The position numbers and the translations under genes are program-made. From the NCBI GenBank assembly GCA_934726455.1, contig CAKVDS010000004.1, positions 1 to 64,000 of the forward strand: a stretch of DNA of 64,000 bases, read 5' to 3'. Positions 17,701 to 26,790 of this stretch are shown piece after piece; within the stretch, counting starts at the first letter, position 1; the number at the start of each line of letters is the position of its first letter. This stretch comes from an uncultured Bacteroidales bacterium. Lineage in GTDB: Bacteria; Bacteroidota; Bacteroidia; Bacteroidales; UBA932. The notes beneath the pieces were generated by a model. The model did no database searches and was not told where the DNA came from. It saw only the letters and a program-made list of their open reading frames with translations.

Positions 17701-18560
17701 CAGCCGAGATATGACTTCAGAAGTTTGCTGGCTGCCGGTTTCTTGAGTTTCCGGATTGCCTTCTCCTTGATTTGGCGCACCCTTTCGCGGGTAAGGTCCA
17801 GACGTTCGCCTATCTCTTCGAGGGTCATTTCCTGACACCCGATTCCGAAGAACGACTTGATGATCTCCCGCTCACGGCCTGTCAGAATCTGGAGAGCCCG
17901 CTCGATTTCCGTGCTGAGAGACTCATTGGTAAGTCCGCGATCCGCACTCGGAGAATCATCATTGGGGAGCACGTCAAGAAGACTGTTGTCCTCTCCTTCC
18001 ACAAACGGCGCATCCACACTGACATGGCGGCCGGACACACGCAGGGTGTCGTTGATCTTGTCCTTGGGGATATCGATCATTTCAGCCAGCTCATCTGCAG
18101 ACGGCTGACGCTCGTTTTCCTGCTCGAACTTGCCCAAGGCTTTGTTGATCTTGTTGAGAGACCCCACCTGATTGAGAGGAAGCCTTACGATACGGCTCTG
18201 TTCGGCCAGAGCCTGAAGTATGGACTGGCGAATCCACCATACCGCATAGGATATGAACTTGAATCCGCGGGTCTCGTCAAACTTTTCCGCCGCCTTGATC
18301 AGACCGAGGTTGCCCTCGTTGATAAGATCCGGAAGACTGAGTCCCTGGTTCTGATATTGCTTGGCCACTGAAACCACGAACCGCAGATTAGCCCTTGTAA
18401 GCTTCTCAAGTGCCTCCTGATCGCCTTTACGGATCCTCTGCGCCAATTCGACCTCCTCTTCCGGTGACACCAGCTCTTCCCTTCCTATCTCCTGAAGATA
18501 CTTGTCCAGAGAAGCGCTCTCACGGTTGGTGATTGATTTTGTAATCTTAAGTTGTCTCAT
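17700..18560 (-). CDS. rpoD: Primary sigma factor RpoD/SigA (short Bacteroidota type)
   Basis: 286 residues with region 1.2 ('[20 protein letters not shown]'), region 2 ('[19 protein letters not shown]', '[19 protein letters not shown]'), region 3 and region 4 ('[13 protein letters not shown]', '[17 protein letters not shown]'). There is no region 1.1, as is normal for the housekeeping sigma factor of Bacteroidota that reads TAnnTTTG promoters such as those marked here. A perfect hairpin lies just upstream and insulates it from the protease gene. No obvious consensus promoter is seen in the 75-base gap. Confidence 0.95.
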   Translation of the reverse strand: MRQLKITKSITNRESASLDKYLQEIGREELVSPEEEVELAQRIRKGDQEALEKLTRANLRFVVSVAKQYQNQGLSLPDLINEGNLGLIKAAEKFDETRGFKFISYAVWWIRQSILQALAEQSRIVRLPLNQVGSLNKINKALGKFEQENERQPSADELAEMIDIPKDKINDTLRVSGRHVSVDAPFVEGEDNSLLDVLPNDDSPSADRGLTNESLSTEIERALQILTGREREIIKSFFGIGCQEMTLEEIGERLDLTRERVRQIKEKAIRKLKKPAASKLLKSYLG

Positions 18561-18579
18561 TATACTTTATAAAAATATT

Positions 18580-18609
18580 GTCGCGACCGGACAGGTATCC
18601 GGTCGCGAC
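18580..18609 (-). terminator. Terminator of the HtrA-family protease gene
   Basis: GTCGCGACCGG (18580-18590) and its exact complement (18599-18609) form an 11-bp stem with an 8-base loop. On the minus strand it is followed by an A/T-rich tract with TTTTT. It separates the protease gene from rpoD. Confidence 0.75.
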
Positions 18610-18634
18610 AAACAAATCTACGTCGCCTTTCCGA

Positions 18635-20056
18635 CTACTGGTCCTTGCCGAAGCCGAAGTATCCAGGTCTGCCGGACGCTGTCACGCCCTCTATGAAGAC
18701 GGCGCCGTTGCTCTTCTTGGCTATGTCGATGACATCCTTAGGCTTGCTGACCTTCTTGTCATTGACATACAGGATGATGAACCCGTCTTCACCGCCCGCC
18801 TCGGCAATCTTTCCATTGCCTGCGGACACGATCTCAACCCCTTTCTTTGCGGCCTTGAGCGTAGCACCGTAGAACACAACCGTCCCGTCCGCATTCTGAG
18901 CCGCCACAAGGGTCTCTTCATCCTGGAATACGACCTGAAGTTTCCGGGTCTTCCCGTCTCTGATGAGCGTCACCTCAGCCTTGTCCCCAGGATGGAATGC
19001 ATTCACCTTCTCCTGAAGAGCCTGCGGTGTCGCCGTTTCAGTGGAATCTATGGCGATGATAACATCTTCCGCCTTGATTCCGGCCTTGTCGGCAGACCCT
19101 CCCTTCACAACTTCAGCTATATATACGCCGTCAAGAGAAGAAAGTTTCATTTTCTCTGCCATTTCTTCGTTTATGGCCATGATTGAAACTCCGAGTTTCG
19201 CACGCTTCACTGAACCGAAGTCGATAAGGTCGGCAACCACCTTATGTACAATATTCGACGGGATGGCGAACGAATACCCGCTGTATGAGCCTGTAGTCGA
19301 CACTATCGCCGTATTTATGCCCACAAGCTCTCCCTCCTTGTTGACAAGGGCTCCGCCGGAGTTGCCAGGGTTGACGGCCGCATCCGTCTGGATGAACGAC
19401 TCTATCTTGATCTCTCCGCCTGAAGACATGGAGCGGCCCTTGGCACTGACGATACCGGCCGTGATGGTGGAGCGGAGCTGCTCTCCGAGAGGAGAACCGA
19501 TCGCGAGCACCCACTCGCCGAGACGAAGCTTGTCCGAGTCAGCAAACTGAAGGACCGGCAGACCGGTCGCATCAATCTTGATCAATGCCACATCGGTAGC
19601 CTGATCTGTGCCGATGACCTTGGCTGTATACTTCTTGTTGTTATTAAGTGTGACGGTGACATTGGTGGCGTTCGCCACAACATGGTTGTTAGTCACGATA
19701 TAGCCGTCCTCACGGATGATGACACCGGATCCGCTGCCTTTGCGCTCCCGGCTGCCTCCGTTCCCCATCCCGTCTCCGAAGAAGAAACGGAAGAACGGGT
19801 CTATGTACTCCTGCTGCGGCGCCTTGGAGGTCACCTCCACATAGACAACGGCCTTGACTGAGTTCTCGGCCGCGTAAGTAAAATCAGGATAATCCGAAAG
19901 TGACAAATTGACAGTCTTGACAAGCTGCCCGTCGCTTGTGGTCACAGTCCCGGCGTGCGGGTCAGCCATGGAAGGCTCCTGCGTCTTGACGATGCCCCAC
20001 GCGGTGATCCCGCTGAGGACCACTGAAGCAAGCACTATGATGAAACCTTTCTTCAT
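18635..20056 (-). CDS. DegP/HtrA-type periplasmic serine protease
   Basis: 473 residues. A signal anchor (MKKGFIIVLASVVLSGITAW) leads to a trypsin-like domain with the catalytic triad His125 ('TNNHVV'), Asp155 ('TDVALIKI') and Ser233 ('GNSGGAL'). Two PDZ domains follow, the first around residues 265-355 ('LGVSIMAINEEM') and a second, shorter one at the C-terminus. It degrades or refolds damaged envelope proteins. The family is stress-linked; the gene is monocistronic and divergent from dnaN. Confidence 0.92.
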   Translation of the reverse strand: MKKGFIIVLASVVLSGITAWGIVKTQEPSMADPHAGTVTTSDGQLVKTVNLSLSDYPDFTYAAENSVKAVVYVEVTSKAPQQEYIDPFFRFFFGDGMGNGGSRERKGSGSGVIIREDGYIVTNNHVVANATNVTVTLNNNKKYTAKVIGTDQATDVALIKIDATGLPVLQFADSDKLRLGEWVLAIGSPLGEQLRSTITAGIVSAKGRSMSSGGEIKIESFIQTDAAVNPGNSGGALVNKEGELVGINTAIVSTTGSYSGYSFAIPSNIVHKVVADLIDFGSVKRAKLGVSIMAINEEMAEKMKLSSLDGVYIAEVVKGGSADKAGIKAEDVIIAIDSTETATPQALQEKVNAFHPGDKAEVTLIRDGKTRKLQVVFQDEETLVAAQNADGTVVFYGATLKAAKKGVEIVSAGNGKIAEAGGEDGFIILYVNDKKVSKPKDVIDIAKKSNGAVFIEGVTASGRPGYFGFGKDQ

Positions 20057-20123
20057 ATGATAAGTTTTAAATTAATTTCCGGCCTTGGAAAGTCAAATTG
20101 CATGCCAATTCAGGAATAATTCC

Positions 20124-20131
20124 TATTTTTG
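20124..20131 (+). promoter_or_regulatory. -7 promoter box of dnaN
   Basis: TATTTTTG, 34 bases upstream of the dnaN start codon. A weaker minus-strand element GCAATTTG at 20094-20101 could serve the divergent protease gene. Confidence 0.55.
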
Positions 20132-20165
20132 TAAAAATGAACTGATAATACACAGACACTGAAAT

Positions 20166-21287
20166 ATGGAATTCATCGTTTCAAGCAACGAACTGCTGAA
20201 AGGGCTTCTGGATGTGTCCAAGGCCATCCCCGCAAAGACAGCCCTGCCAATTCTGGAAAACTTCCTCCTTGTCCTGAAGGACGGAAGGCTGGAGATAACC
20301 GCATCCGACCAGGAGCTCACCCTCAGGACAGCTCTGGAAGTCGAGAACAGCATCAGTGACGGGAGCATAGCCGTCCCGGCACGGCAGATGATGGATCTGC
20401 TCAAGGCACTGCCGGACCAGCCTGTCACCATCAAAGCGATGTCGGAAGGGACATTCACCTGCGACTGGACCAACGGCAACTCTTCCCTGCCGTACTTCCC
20501 CGCCGCAGATTATCCTGAAATAAAAGGCGTAGGAGAAGACGCTACGACAGCATCTTTCCCATCGAAGGTCCTCGCCGAAGGCATAAGCAGCACCATATAC
20601 GCCACAGCCGATGACGAGATACGCCCGACCATGAACGGCATCTTCTTCGACATGGACATCGACAGTGCCACCCTGGTAGCTACCGACTCCCATAAACTCA
20701 TCTGCTACAGCACCAAAGACGTAAAGGTGAGCGGCAAATCATCCTTCATTCTCCACAAGAAGCCGGCGGCTGTGCTGAAGTCCGTACTCGACAAGGACGA
20801 CACCTATGTGAAAGCGGTTTTCGATTCGGGCACCGTCGTCTTCACTTTCGGTGAGACCATGATGGTATGCCGGCTGATAGTCGGCAAGTTCCCGGAATAC
20901 CGCAGGGTCATCCCGCAGAACAACGCCAACATCCTCCGGATAGACCGCAACCAGCTCCTTGCCACTGTGCGCCGCGTGGCCGTATGTGCAAACAAGGCAT
21001 CGAACCACATCAAACTTGATCTCAGGCAGGGACAGGTGGAGATCACGGCACAAGATCTCGGATTCGCTCTGGCAGCTTACGAGAAACTCGAATGCGACTA
21101 CAACGGAGATCCGGTCAGCATCGGATTCAAGTCTTCGTTCCTGATTGAGATACTCAGCAACATGACATGCGAGACCGTGGTCATGAAATTTGCCGACGGA
21201 CGCCGTGCGGCTCTGATCGTACCGTCAGAAGAAGACGAGGAGAGCGGCAAGATCTGCGCCATCCTGATGCCTATAATGGTTTCATAA
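20166..21287 (+). CDS. dnaN: DNA polymerase III beta subunit (sliding clamp)
   Basis: 373 residues, MEFIVSSNELLKGLLDVSKA through to 'ICAILMPIMVS', with three homologous clamp domains and the C-terminal 'LMPIMV' typical of beta clamps. It forms a ring dimer that holds polymerase III on DNA. Here it leads a small operon with a DnaQ-like exonuclease and a FAH-like protein, not the dnaA-dnaN arrangement of many other phyla. Confidence 0.97.
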   Translation: MEFIVSSNELLKGLLDVSKAIPAKTALPILENFLLVLKDGRLEITASDQELTLRTALEVENSISDGSIAVPARQMMDLLKALPDQPVTIKAMSEGTFTCDWTNGNSSLPYFPAADYPEIKGVGEDATTASFPSKVLAEGISSTIYATADDEIRPTMNGIFFDMDIDSATLVATDSHKLICYSTKDVKVSGKSSFILHKKPAAVLKSVLDKDDTYVKAVFDSGTVVFTFGETMMVCRLIVGKFPEYRRVIPQNNANILRIDRNQLLATVRRVAVCANKASNHIKLDLRQGQVEITAQDLGFALAAYEKLECDYNGDPVSIGFKSSFLIEILSNMTCETVVMKFADGRRAALIVPSEEDEESGKICAILMPIMVS

Positions 21288-21298
21288 ACATCAACTGC

Positions 21299-22153
21299 AT
21301 GCAACTCAATCTTTCGAGGCCCCTGCTGTTCTTCGATATCGAGAGCACCGGCCTCAACATACCTGCGGATTCCATCATAGAACTCAGTTTCGTCAAAGTG
21401 TTCCCCGACGGAGAAGAGCGGATCAAGACTTGGAAAATCAAGCCTTGGGACTATGAGAACAAACGACAGCGCCCCATCAATCCGGAAGCATCAAAAGTCA
21501 ACCACATCACCGATGACATGCTCACCGGCTGTCCTACATTCTATGATGTAGCCGATGAAGTAGCCGACTGGCTCAGAGACAGCGACCTCGCCGGATTCAA
21601 CTCATCAAAATTCGACCTGCCGATGCTGGCCGAGGAGTTCGAGAGAGCAAAACTGGCAGGCAAGGATCTCAAGATCGACCTGCACGAACCTCTGATGGTC
21701 GATGTCCAGAACATCTACCACATGATGGAGCCGCGCAACCTGCGGGCCGCATACCGCTTCTATTGTGGAGGGGAGGACTTCGACAACGCCCACTCGGCAG
21801 AAGCAGACACACTGGCCACGTACGAAGTGCTAAAGGCGCAACTTGACCGCTATTCCGAACTGAAAAACGATGTGAAGGCCCTCTCGGCATTTGTCGGAAA
21901 GAAATATGTGGATTTCTCCGGACACCTCATCTATGATGACAAGGGCCAGGTAATCATCAATTTCGGCAAGCACAAGGGCAAGACTGTCAGACAGGTGTTC
22001 GACACCGAGCCGTCCTACTTCGCCTGGGTGCGCAACGGCAGTTTCACCCTTGACACCAAGGCGCAGTTCGCAAGATTTGAAGAGCAATTCAAAAGGGAAA
22101 AACTCTCGGAGAAGTTCAACGTACCGCGTCCGGGCAACGGAAAACTGTTCTGA
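21299..22153 (+). CDS. DnaQ-like 3'-5' exonuclease (DEDDh)
   Basis: 284 residues. Exo I is 'FFDIESTG' (Asp13, Glu15), Exo II is 'FNSSKFDLPML' and Exo III is 'HSAEADTLAT', giving the DEDDh set. The C-terminal 60 residues ('INFGKHKGKTVRQVF', 'FAWVRNGSF') form a small ExoX-like C-terminal domain seen on such exonucleases. It probably proofreads or trims DNA ends. It starts 11 bases after dnaN, and its stop overlaps the next start by one base. A start further upstream inside dnaN is rejected. Confidence 0.88.
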   Translation: MQLNLSRPLLFFDIESTGLNIPADSIIELSFVKVFPDGEERIKTWKIKPWDYENKRQRPINPEASKVNHITDDMLTGCPTFYDVADEVADWLRDSDLAGFNSSKFDLPMLAEEFERAKLAGKDLKIDLHEPLMVDVQNIYHMMEPRNLRAAYRFYCGGEDFDNAHSAEADTLATYEVLKAQLDRYSELKNDVKALSAFVGKKYVDFSGHLIYDDKGQVIINFGKHKGKTVRQVFDTEPSYFAWVRNGSFTLDTKAQFARFEEQFKREKLSEKFNVPRPGNGKLF

Positions 22154-22719
22154 TGAACATAGTCATATTGACACATTCCGGAAAAGTCACAGTCAGGCCC
22201 GACACCACATGGGAAAAGGACGGGGAAGACTTTTTCGTCCCCGATTTCGTAGACTGCCTGACATGGACACCTGTCACGTTTGCAAGGGTGTCAAAGCCGG
22301 GGAAGAGCATAGGCCTGCGTTTTGCCGAAAGATATTTCGAGAGTATCGGACACGGCGTGCTCCTGTATCCTGAAAACCTGATTGACGGTTCTCCGGAAGG
22401 CTATGCATGCGCAAGTTGTCTGGATCACACCTCCTTCCTGCCCGGCACACTCTTGCCGAAATCAAGATGCGTGGGCGATGTGTTCTCCGTATGCCGGGAC
22501 GGCGAAGAGATTTTCCGCAGCAGCGGCATGGCTCCGGAAAAGATGGAAGAAGCGCTCAGCGAAGTCAGCCGCTTCTGCTATTTGAGAACTGGAGATCTGG
22601 TGGCGGTCGAACTGCAGCAGCGGAGTCTTCTATGCAGCCGCAGGGCGGGACGCTGCAGCATCGTCTGCCATGACGGCGCCGGATGCCGCAGTGACGCAGA
22701 ATTCGACATAATATTCTGA
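22153..22719 (+). CDS. Fumarylacetoacetate hydrolase-like protein, apparently non-catalytic
   Basis: 188 residues. 'RPDTTWEKDGEDFFVPDF', 'LRFAERYFESIGHGV' and 'LYPENLI' align by eye with the FAH fold (pattern 'RPG.PFF.PDF', 'RFA.RYYD..GVGIDFTARDL'). In true FAH enzymes a 'YExELV' strand follows the PDF motif and supplies metal ligands; here it reads 'LTWTPVTF', so the Glu ligands are missing. The protein is also short. It is coupled to the exonuclease by a TGATG overlap. A structural or regulatory role is possible; none is established by the sequence. Confidence 0.55.
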   Translation: MNIVILTHSGKVTVRPDTTWEKDGEDFFVPDFVDCLTWTPVTFARVSKPGKSIGLRFAERYFESIGHGVLLYPENLIDGSPEGYACASCLDHTSFLPGTLLPKSRCVGDVFSVCRDGEEIFRSSGMAPEKMEEALSEVSRFCYLRTGDLVAVELQQRSLLCSRRAGRCSIVCHDGAGCRSDAEFDIIF

Positions 22720-22738
22720 TTGACAAAATCTGACGACA

Positions 22739-24148
22739 ATGGGATTCATATCTTCTTTTACCTGGAAAAAAAACATCGTGAAGTTCGGCGACGACTGCCG
22801 CAAGGCAGCGTCTTATCCCTGGTTCCAGGGAGTGCTGCTCATGTGCTGCGTCGTCGTAGCCATGCTGCTCGCAAACCTGCCGTTCACGAAAGAACTCTAT
22901 CACAATCTGCTTGAGGCCAAGGTTCAGATAAGGTTTTTGGCCCCGGACGGCATGGACATACATTTCCCGAGAGACATGACGGTGGAGAAACTGATCAATG
23001 ACATACTTATGGTCGTGTTCTTCTTTACGGTCGGTCTGGAAATACGTCGTGAGATTGCACACGGAGAGCTCTCCTCTCCTAAAAAAGCTATGCTGCCGGT
23101 GATTGCAGCCTTCGGCGGTGTTCTGGCCCCGGCATGCATCTATACGCTCATAAACAGCGGCACCGCAGCGGCAAGCGGCTGGGGAATCCCCACCGCAACC
23201 GACATAGCGTTCGTGGTATGCATTCTGACGATGCTCGGAGATAAAGTCCCCGTTTCAATAAAGGTCTTCCTCACGGCCCTCGCCATTGCCGATGACCTGA
23301 TAGCCATACTCGTTGTCGCCATCTTCTATGGAGGCAGCATCAACATAGGGCTGCTTGCCCTGTCCATAGTGGTGATCCTCATCGCTCTGATGCTCAAAAA
23401 AGCCGGAGAGAAACACATAGCTCCATATATGGCATGCGCCATACTTGTATGGATTCTTTTCTATTACAGCGGGATACACGCCACGATGTCCGGAGTAGTG
23501 ATGGCATTCCTTATCCCGGCAGAGCCGAGATACACCAAATTTCAGTATATCCGCAAAAGAGACAGGCTTCTGGCAAAGCTGTCAAAATTCGACGGGCAAG
23601 ACCCTTCCGACTTCCCTAACGCAAAGCAGAAAGAATGCCTGCGGCGTCTGGAAGGTGTCGCCAACGGCTCAATGGACATGAGCTACAGGGTGGAGCATGC
23701 TCTTACCCCTTGGGTCAACTATCTTATAATGCCGATATTCGCGCTCGCCAACGCAGGAGTCGTCATAAGTGACGCCTCGTATTTCAACATCTTCAAGTTC
23801 GACCCGGCACTCGGCAGCGTCTCCATGGGCATATTCCTCGGACTGCTGATAGGAAAGCCCGTGGGTATCACTCTGTTCAGCTGGATAGCGACAAAACTCG
23901 GGCTCGGCGAGATGCCGACAGGTGCCAACTGGGCCAAGCTCTTCGCCGCTGCATGTCTGGGCGGAATCGGCTTCACCATGTCCATTTTCGTTGACACCCT
24001 TTCATTCGGAGGAAACAGTCCTGAAATAATGATGCAGCTCAGAAACGCCGGCAAGATCGCGATCCTGATGGCCTCCGTGAGCGCCGGAGTACTCGGAAGC
24101 ATAATGGTGAACATCGTCAGCGCCGCAGATAAAAAGCGGCAGAAATAG
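22739..24148 (+). CDS. nhaA: Na+/H+ antiporter NhaA
   Basis: 469 residues, with about twelve membrane helices. The ion-binding aspartate pair is in 'ALAIADDLIAILVVAIFY', preceded by 'GWGIPTATDIAFVVCIL', both hallmarks of NhaA. It is longer than the E. coli protein because of an insertion around residues 255-310 ('RLLAKLSKFDGQDPSD'). It exports sodium in exchange for protons in the inner membrane. It follows the FAH-like gene by 19 bases and ends before a strong terminator. Confidence 0.93.
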   Translation: MGFISSFTWKKNIVKFGDDCRKAASYPWFQGVLLMCCVVVAMLLANLPFTKELYHNLLEAKVQIRFLAPDGMDIHFPRDMTVEKLINDILMVVFFFTVGLEIRREIAHGELSSPKKAMLPVIAAFGGVLAPACIYTLINSGTAAASGWGIPTATDIAFVVCILTMLGDKVPVSIKVFLTALAIADDLIAILVVAIFYGGSINIGLLALSIVVILIALMLKKAGEKHIAPYMACAILVWILFYYSGIHATMSGVVMAFLIPAEPRYTKFQYIRKRDRLLAKLSKFDGQDPSDFPNAKQKECLRRLEGVANGSMDMSYRVEHALTPWVNYLIMPIFALANAGVVISDASYFNIFKFDPALGSVSMGIFLGLLIGKPVGITLFSWIATKLGLGEMPTGANWAKLFAAACLGGIGFTMSIFVDTLSFGGNSPEIMMQLRNAGKIAILMASVSAGVLGSIMVNIVSAADKKRQK

Positions 24149-24151
24149 AAA

Positions 24152-24185
24152 ATTGCGCCCGCTGTTTGCAGGCGCAATCTTTTTT
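24152..24185 (+). terminator. Terminator after nhaA
   Basis: ATTGCGCC (24152-24159) pairs with GGCGCAAT (24171-24178), followed by CTTTTTT. Confidence 0.8.
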
Positions 24186-24187
24186 AC

Positions 24188-24195
24188 TATCTTTG
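24188..24195 (+). promoter_or_regulatory. -7 promoter box of tRNA-Thr
   Basis: TATCTTTG directly after the nhaA terminator, 13 bases before the tRNA. Confidence 0.6.
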
Positions 24196-24208
24196 CAGTC
24201 CGAATAAA

Positions 24209-24281
24209 GCCACTTTAGCTCAGTCGGTAGAGCAGCGCATTCGTAACGCGCAGGTCGCCAGTTCGAGCCTGGTGAGTGGCT
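24209..24281 (+). tRNA. tRNA-Thr (CGT)
   Basis: GCCACTT acceptor strand, D-arm GCTC/GAGC, anticodon loop TTCGTAA (anticodon CGT, codon ACG), T-arm with TTCGAGC and closing GAGTGGC with discriminator T. CCA is not encoded. Position 31 A faces 39 C, an unpaired closing position of the anticodon stem. Confidence 0.92.
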
Positions 24282-24282
24282 C

Positions 24283-24310
24283 AAAAATCCAGCCTGACGG
24301 CTGGATTTTT
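24283..24310. terminator. Bidirectional terminator between tRNA-Thr and the GH51 gene
   Basis: AAAAATCCAGC and GCTGGATTTTT form a stem with A- and T-runs on both sides, so it can end the rightward tRNA transcript and the leftward arabinofuranosidase transcript. Confidence 0.75.
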
Positions 24311-24312
24311 CA

Positions 24313-26763
24313 TTATTCCGCTTTCAGATGCCATACCATGAAGCTGTAGGCCGGCATTGAAACGTCAAGACTGCTGCCAGTCAAGGCGAAAGAACTCATC
24401 TGAGGCACCAGGTTGCAATCATCCAGCTCCCCAGTAAGGACACTCTGCTCAACATTGCATCCGCCTTCAGTAAAGCCGGATGGAAGGTGGAAATTCACCC
24501 GGCACTCCACAGGCAGGACATTCACGGCCTTGACGATGATGTCCCCACTTGTATTGTCCTTGACCACAGATACAGCCAGACGTCTCTGAACATCAGCTCG
24601 ATGACTTTCCAGACGTGCGATGGAAGGCAGATAAAGATCTCCCGAATTGCGGCCGAAAAGCTTCTGCACCTGATAACCTGTCGTAGGCTTGACATCCGTG
24701 CCGTTGAAATAGATCAGATCCGGATTCCACTGGGTATGACCTTCCCTGCCAAATAGAGGAGCATAGGAAGTCATCTCGACAACATCCCCGTTCCTCTCGA
24801 CATTACAGAGATGCACGGCCTCGCAAAGGGCCGTCTCAAGACAGTTCTTGCGCTCCGGGTTGTGGGCAGCATACTCCCCGAGATAGACTTTGGTTCCACC
24901 TCTCCTATAGGAATCATAGAAGTCCTGATGGTTCAGATACCAGCCAGGAGCATTATAGTAGTGCTCGTCCACAAGAGGTACGCCGAGCTCCGAGGCGAAT
25001 CTCCATCCCTCTTCATAGTCCGAGCCCTGCCAGAAAGGACCGACTGTACCCACCACGGTGATTTCCGGACAACGCTGCCTGAGGGCCTCATAAATCATGC
25101 GGAATCTCTCCTCGAACACTTCACTGATGAGATCCTCGTTACCTATGCCTATATACTTGAGTCCGAAAGGCTCCTTGTGCCCGGCATCGGCACGCATTTT
25201 CGCCCACTTCGATGTTTTCGGGTCGCCGTTGGCCCACTCGACAAGATCCACAATATCCTGAATATAATCGTCCATCTCCTCGAGCGGTATACCGCCCTGC
25301 TGCCCATACCCACCGTCTGACGAGTTCTGGCAAGGGACACCGGCGGCAATCACAGGGAGCGGCTCCGCCCCGAAGTCCTCGCACATCTGGAAGTATTCGA
25401 AATAGCCGAGTCCCATGCTCTGGTGATATCCCCACAGATTTTTGTCCTGGACACGGGACTCAAGCGGGCCTATGGTGTTTTTCCACTTATAAATATTGTC
25501 GATACCGTTGCCATGGGCCACGCATCCACCCGGGAAGCGCACGAACTTGGGATGCATATCATAAAGCAATTGCGCAAGGTCGGCACGAAGCCCGTTCTTC
25601 CTGCCCTTGAACGTCTTCTGTGGAAAAAGGGAAATCATGTCCAGATCAAAATCCCCGACAGACAACGGAGCGATCTCAAGGACCGCAGAATCGCAGTCGG
25701 CCACAGGCTCAAGCACAAGCGTGGACTTCTTCCAAGAAGCAGACGCCACGCGGAACCGCCGGCTCGCAAGCACTTCTCCTCCTGGGGCCACAAGACGGGC
25801 CTCGAACTGCCCGGCACTCTTACCGGAGCGTCTGGAAAAGAGAGTGAAATCATATTTGTCGCCAGCCTTGAGCGGAATCCCGTCATATCCCGGGTTGCAT
25901 AGGGCCGCACCCGGAGACGACACCTTCAGATGTGCATAATGAGGATTGTTGGCATGTATCGGACTGGCAGTCTCAATCTCCCACTCCATTCCTTCTCCAG
26001 ACACGCTCCAAGACCAGAAAGCGTTCCATTCGAAATCCCTGTTCTGCACAAGTTCCGCATACAGACCTCCGTCAGCCGCGTAGTTTATATCCTCGAAGAA
26101 AATCCCGATCAATTTGTCGCTGATGGGAATGGACATATCTCCGGATATCGAAACATCGAGCCGCTGAGGCTCAAGCCCCGGAAACCGCAGCGCATCATCC
26201 CGCAGCCGTATAGAATTGGCAGCATCTTCCGCAGCCGCCAATCTGACTGCATCAAGCAGCAGCTGCACCTCAGCCCAAGAGACCCTGCAGAGATCACCGG
26301 TAACACTGCCGGAAAACGGAAGTTCAAGCCGGCTCTGCTCTGAGGCGTGAAACTGTGGCAGAACCTCAGAAGAAGGATGATAACTCTGAGGCTTCCAATG
26401 TACCAGATCCGGGGAGGTGGCAACAGCGATGACATCTTCTTGTTCGTTTACCTTCCACCAGGCGGTCCACACCCCATCGGCTCTGCGGAGAAGATGAGGC
26501 TCAAGCATGCGTTTTTGAGACCCCCAATCGCCATAGTCAGACTTCACGAATGAGTATTCAGGACCTATCTCCTGCCAGCGGACTCCGTCAGCCGACCACG
26601 CGAAATGGAGACCGTTGCGACCACTGTTCCGGGAAGTGGAATACGAAAAGACATAGGCAGAATCTACTGCCGAATGCGGCACAAAGGCTTCCTGCACCGC
26701 AGGGTCGCCGGCAATCAGCCCCGAAGCCGCAACGAGGCATGCCAAAATAAGATGAATAGCCAT
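24313..26763 (-). CDS. GH51 alpha-L-arabinofuranosidase with N-terminal propeller-like segment
   Basis: 816 residues with an N-terminal signal (MAIHLILACLVAASGLIAG). Residues about 25-185 read like two or three blades of a GH43-type propeller ('GLHFAWSADGVRWQEIG', 'VIAVATSPDLVHWKP'), too few for a full domain. From about residue 200 the protein is a typical GH51: 'SDKLIGIFFEDINYAADGG', 'FVRFPGGCVAHGN', acid/base Glu in 'IGIGNEDLI' and nucleophile Glu in 'VYLGEYAAHN', then a C-terminal beta domain. It should release arabinofuranose from plant arabinan or arabinoxylan outside the cytoplasm. It is monocistronic, with a promoter box seven bases before the ATG. Confidence 0.9.
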   Translation of the reverse strand: MAIHLILACLVAASGLIAGDPAVQEAFVPHSAVDSAYVFSYSTSRNSGRNGLHFAWSADGVRWQEIGPEYSFVKSDYGDWGSQKRMLEPHLLRRADGVWTAWWKVNEQEDVIAVATSPDLVHWKPQSYHPSSEVLPQFHASEQSRLELPFSGSVTGDLCRVSWAEVQLLLDAVRLAAAEDAANSIRLRDDALRFPGLEPQRLDVSISGDMSIPISDKLIGIFFEDINYAADGGLYAELVQNRDFEWNAFWSWSVSGEGMEWEIETASPIHANNPHYAHLKVSSPGAALCNPGYDGIPLKAGDKYDFTLFSRRSGKSAGQFEARLVAPGGEVLASRRFRVASASWKKSTLVLEPVADCDSAVLEIAPLSVGDFDLDMISLFPQKTFKGRKNGLRADLAQLLYDMHPKFVRFPGGCVAHGNGIDNIYKWKNTIGPLESRVQDKNLWGYHQSMGLGYFEYFQMCEDFGAEPLPVIAAGVPCQNSSDGGYGQQGGIPLEEMDDYIQDIVDLVEWANGDPKTSKWAKMRADAGHKEPFGLKYIGIGNEDLISEVFEERFRMIYEALRQRCPEITVVGTVGPFWQGSDYEEGWRFASELGVPLVDEHYYNAPGWYLNHQDFYDSYRRGGTKVYLGEYAAHNPERKNCLETALCEAVHLCNVERNGDVVEMTSYAPLFGREGHTQWNPDLIYFNGTDVKPTTGYQVQKLFGRNSGDLYLPSIARLESHRADVQRRLAVSVVKDNTSGDIIVKAVNVLPVECRVNFHLPSGFTEGGCNVEQSVLTGELDDCNLVPQMSSFALTGSSLDVSMPAYSFMVWHLKAE

Positions 26764-26770
26764 ATCTTTG

Positions 26771-26778
26771 CAAATATA
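26771..26778 (-). promoter_or_regulatory. -7 promoter box of the GH51 gene, near-leaderless
   Basis: TATATTTG on the minus strand ends seven bases before the ATG at 26763. With initiation a few bases after the box, the mRNA would have almost no 5' untranslated region. Confidence 0.6.
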
Positions 26779-26790
26779 GCCATTTTATAC

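Noticed and set aside
15970..17838. Longer argS start at 17838
   Set aside because: The extra 46 residues lie inside rpoD and are Pro/Gln/Gly-rich, while [10 protein letters not shown] is the usual ArgS start and overlaps the rpoD stop.
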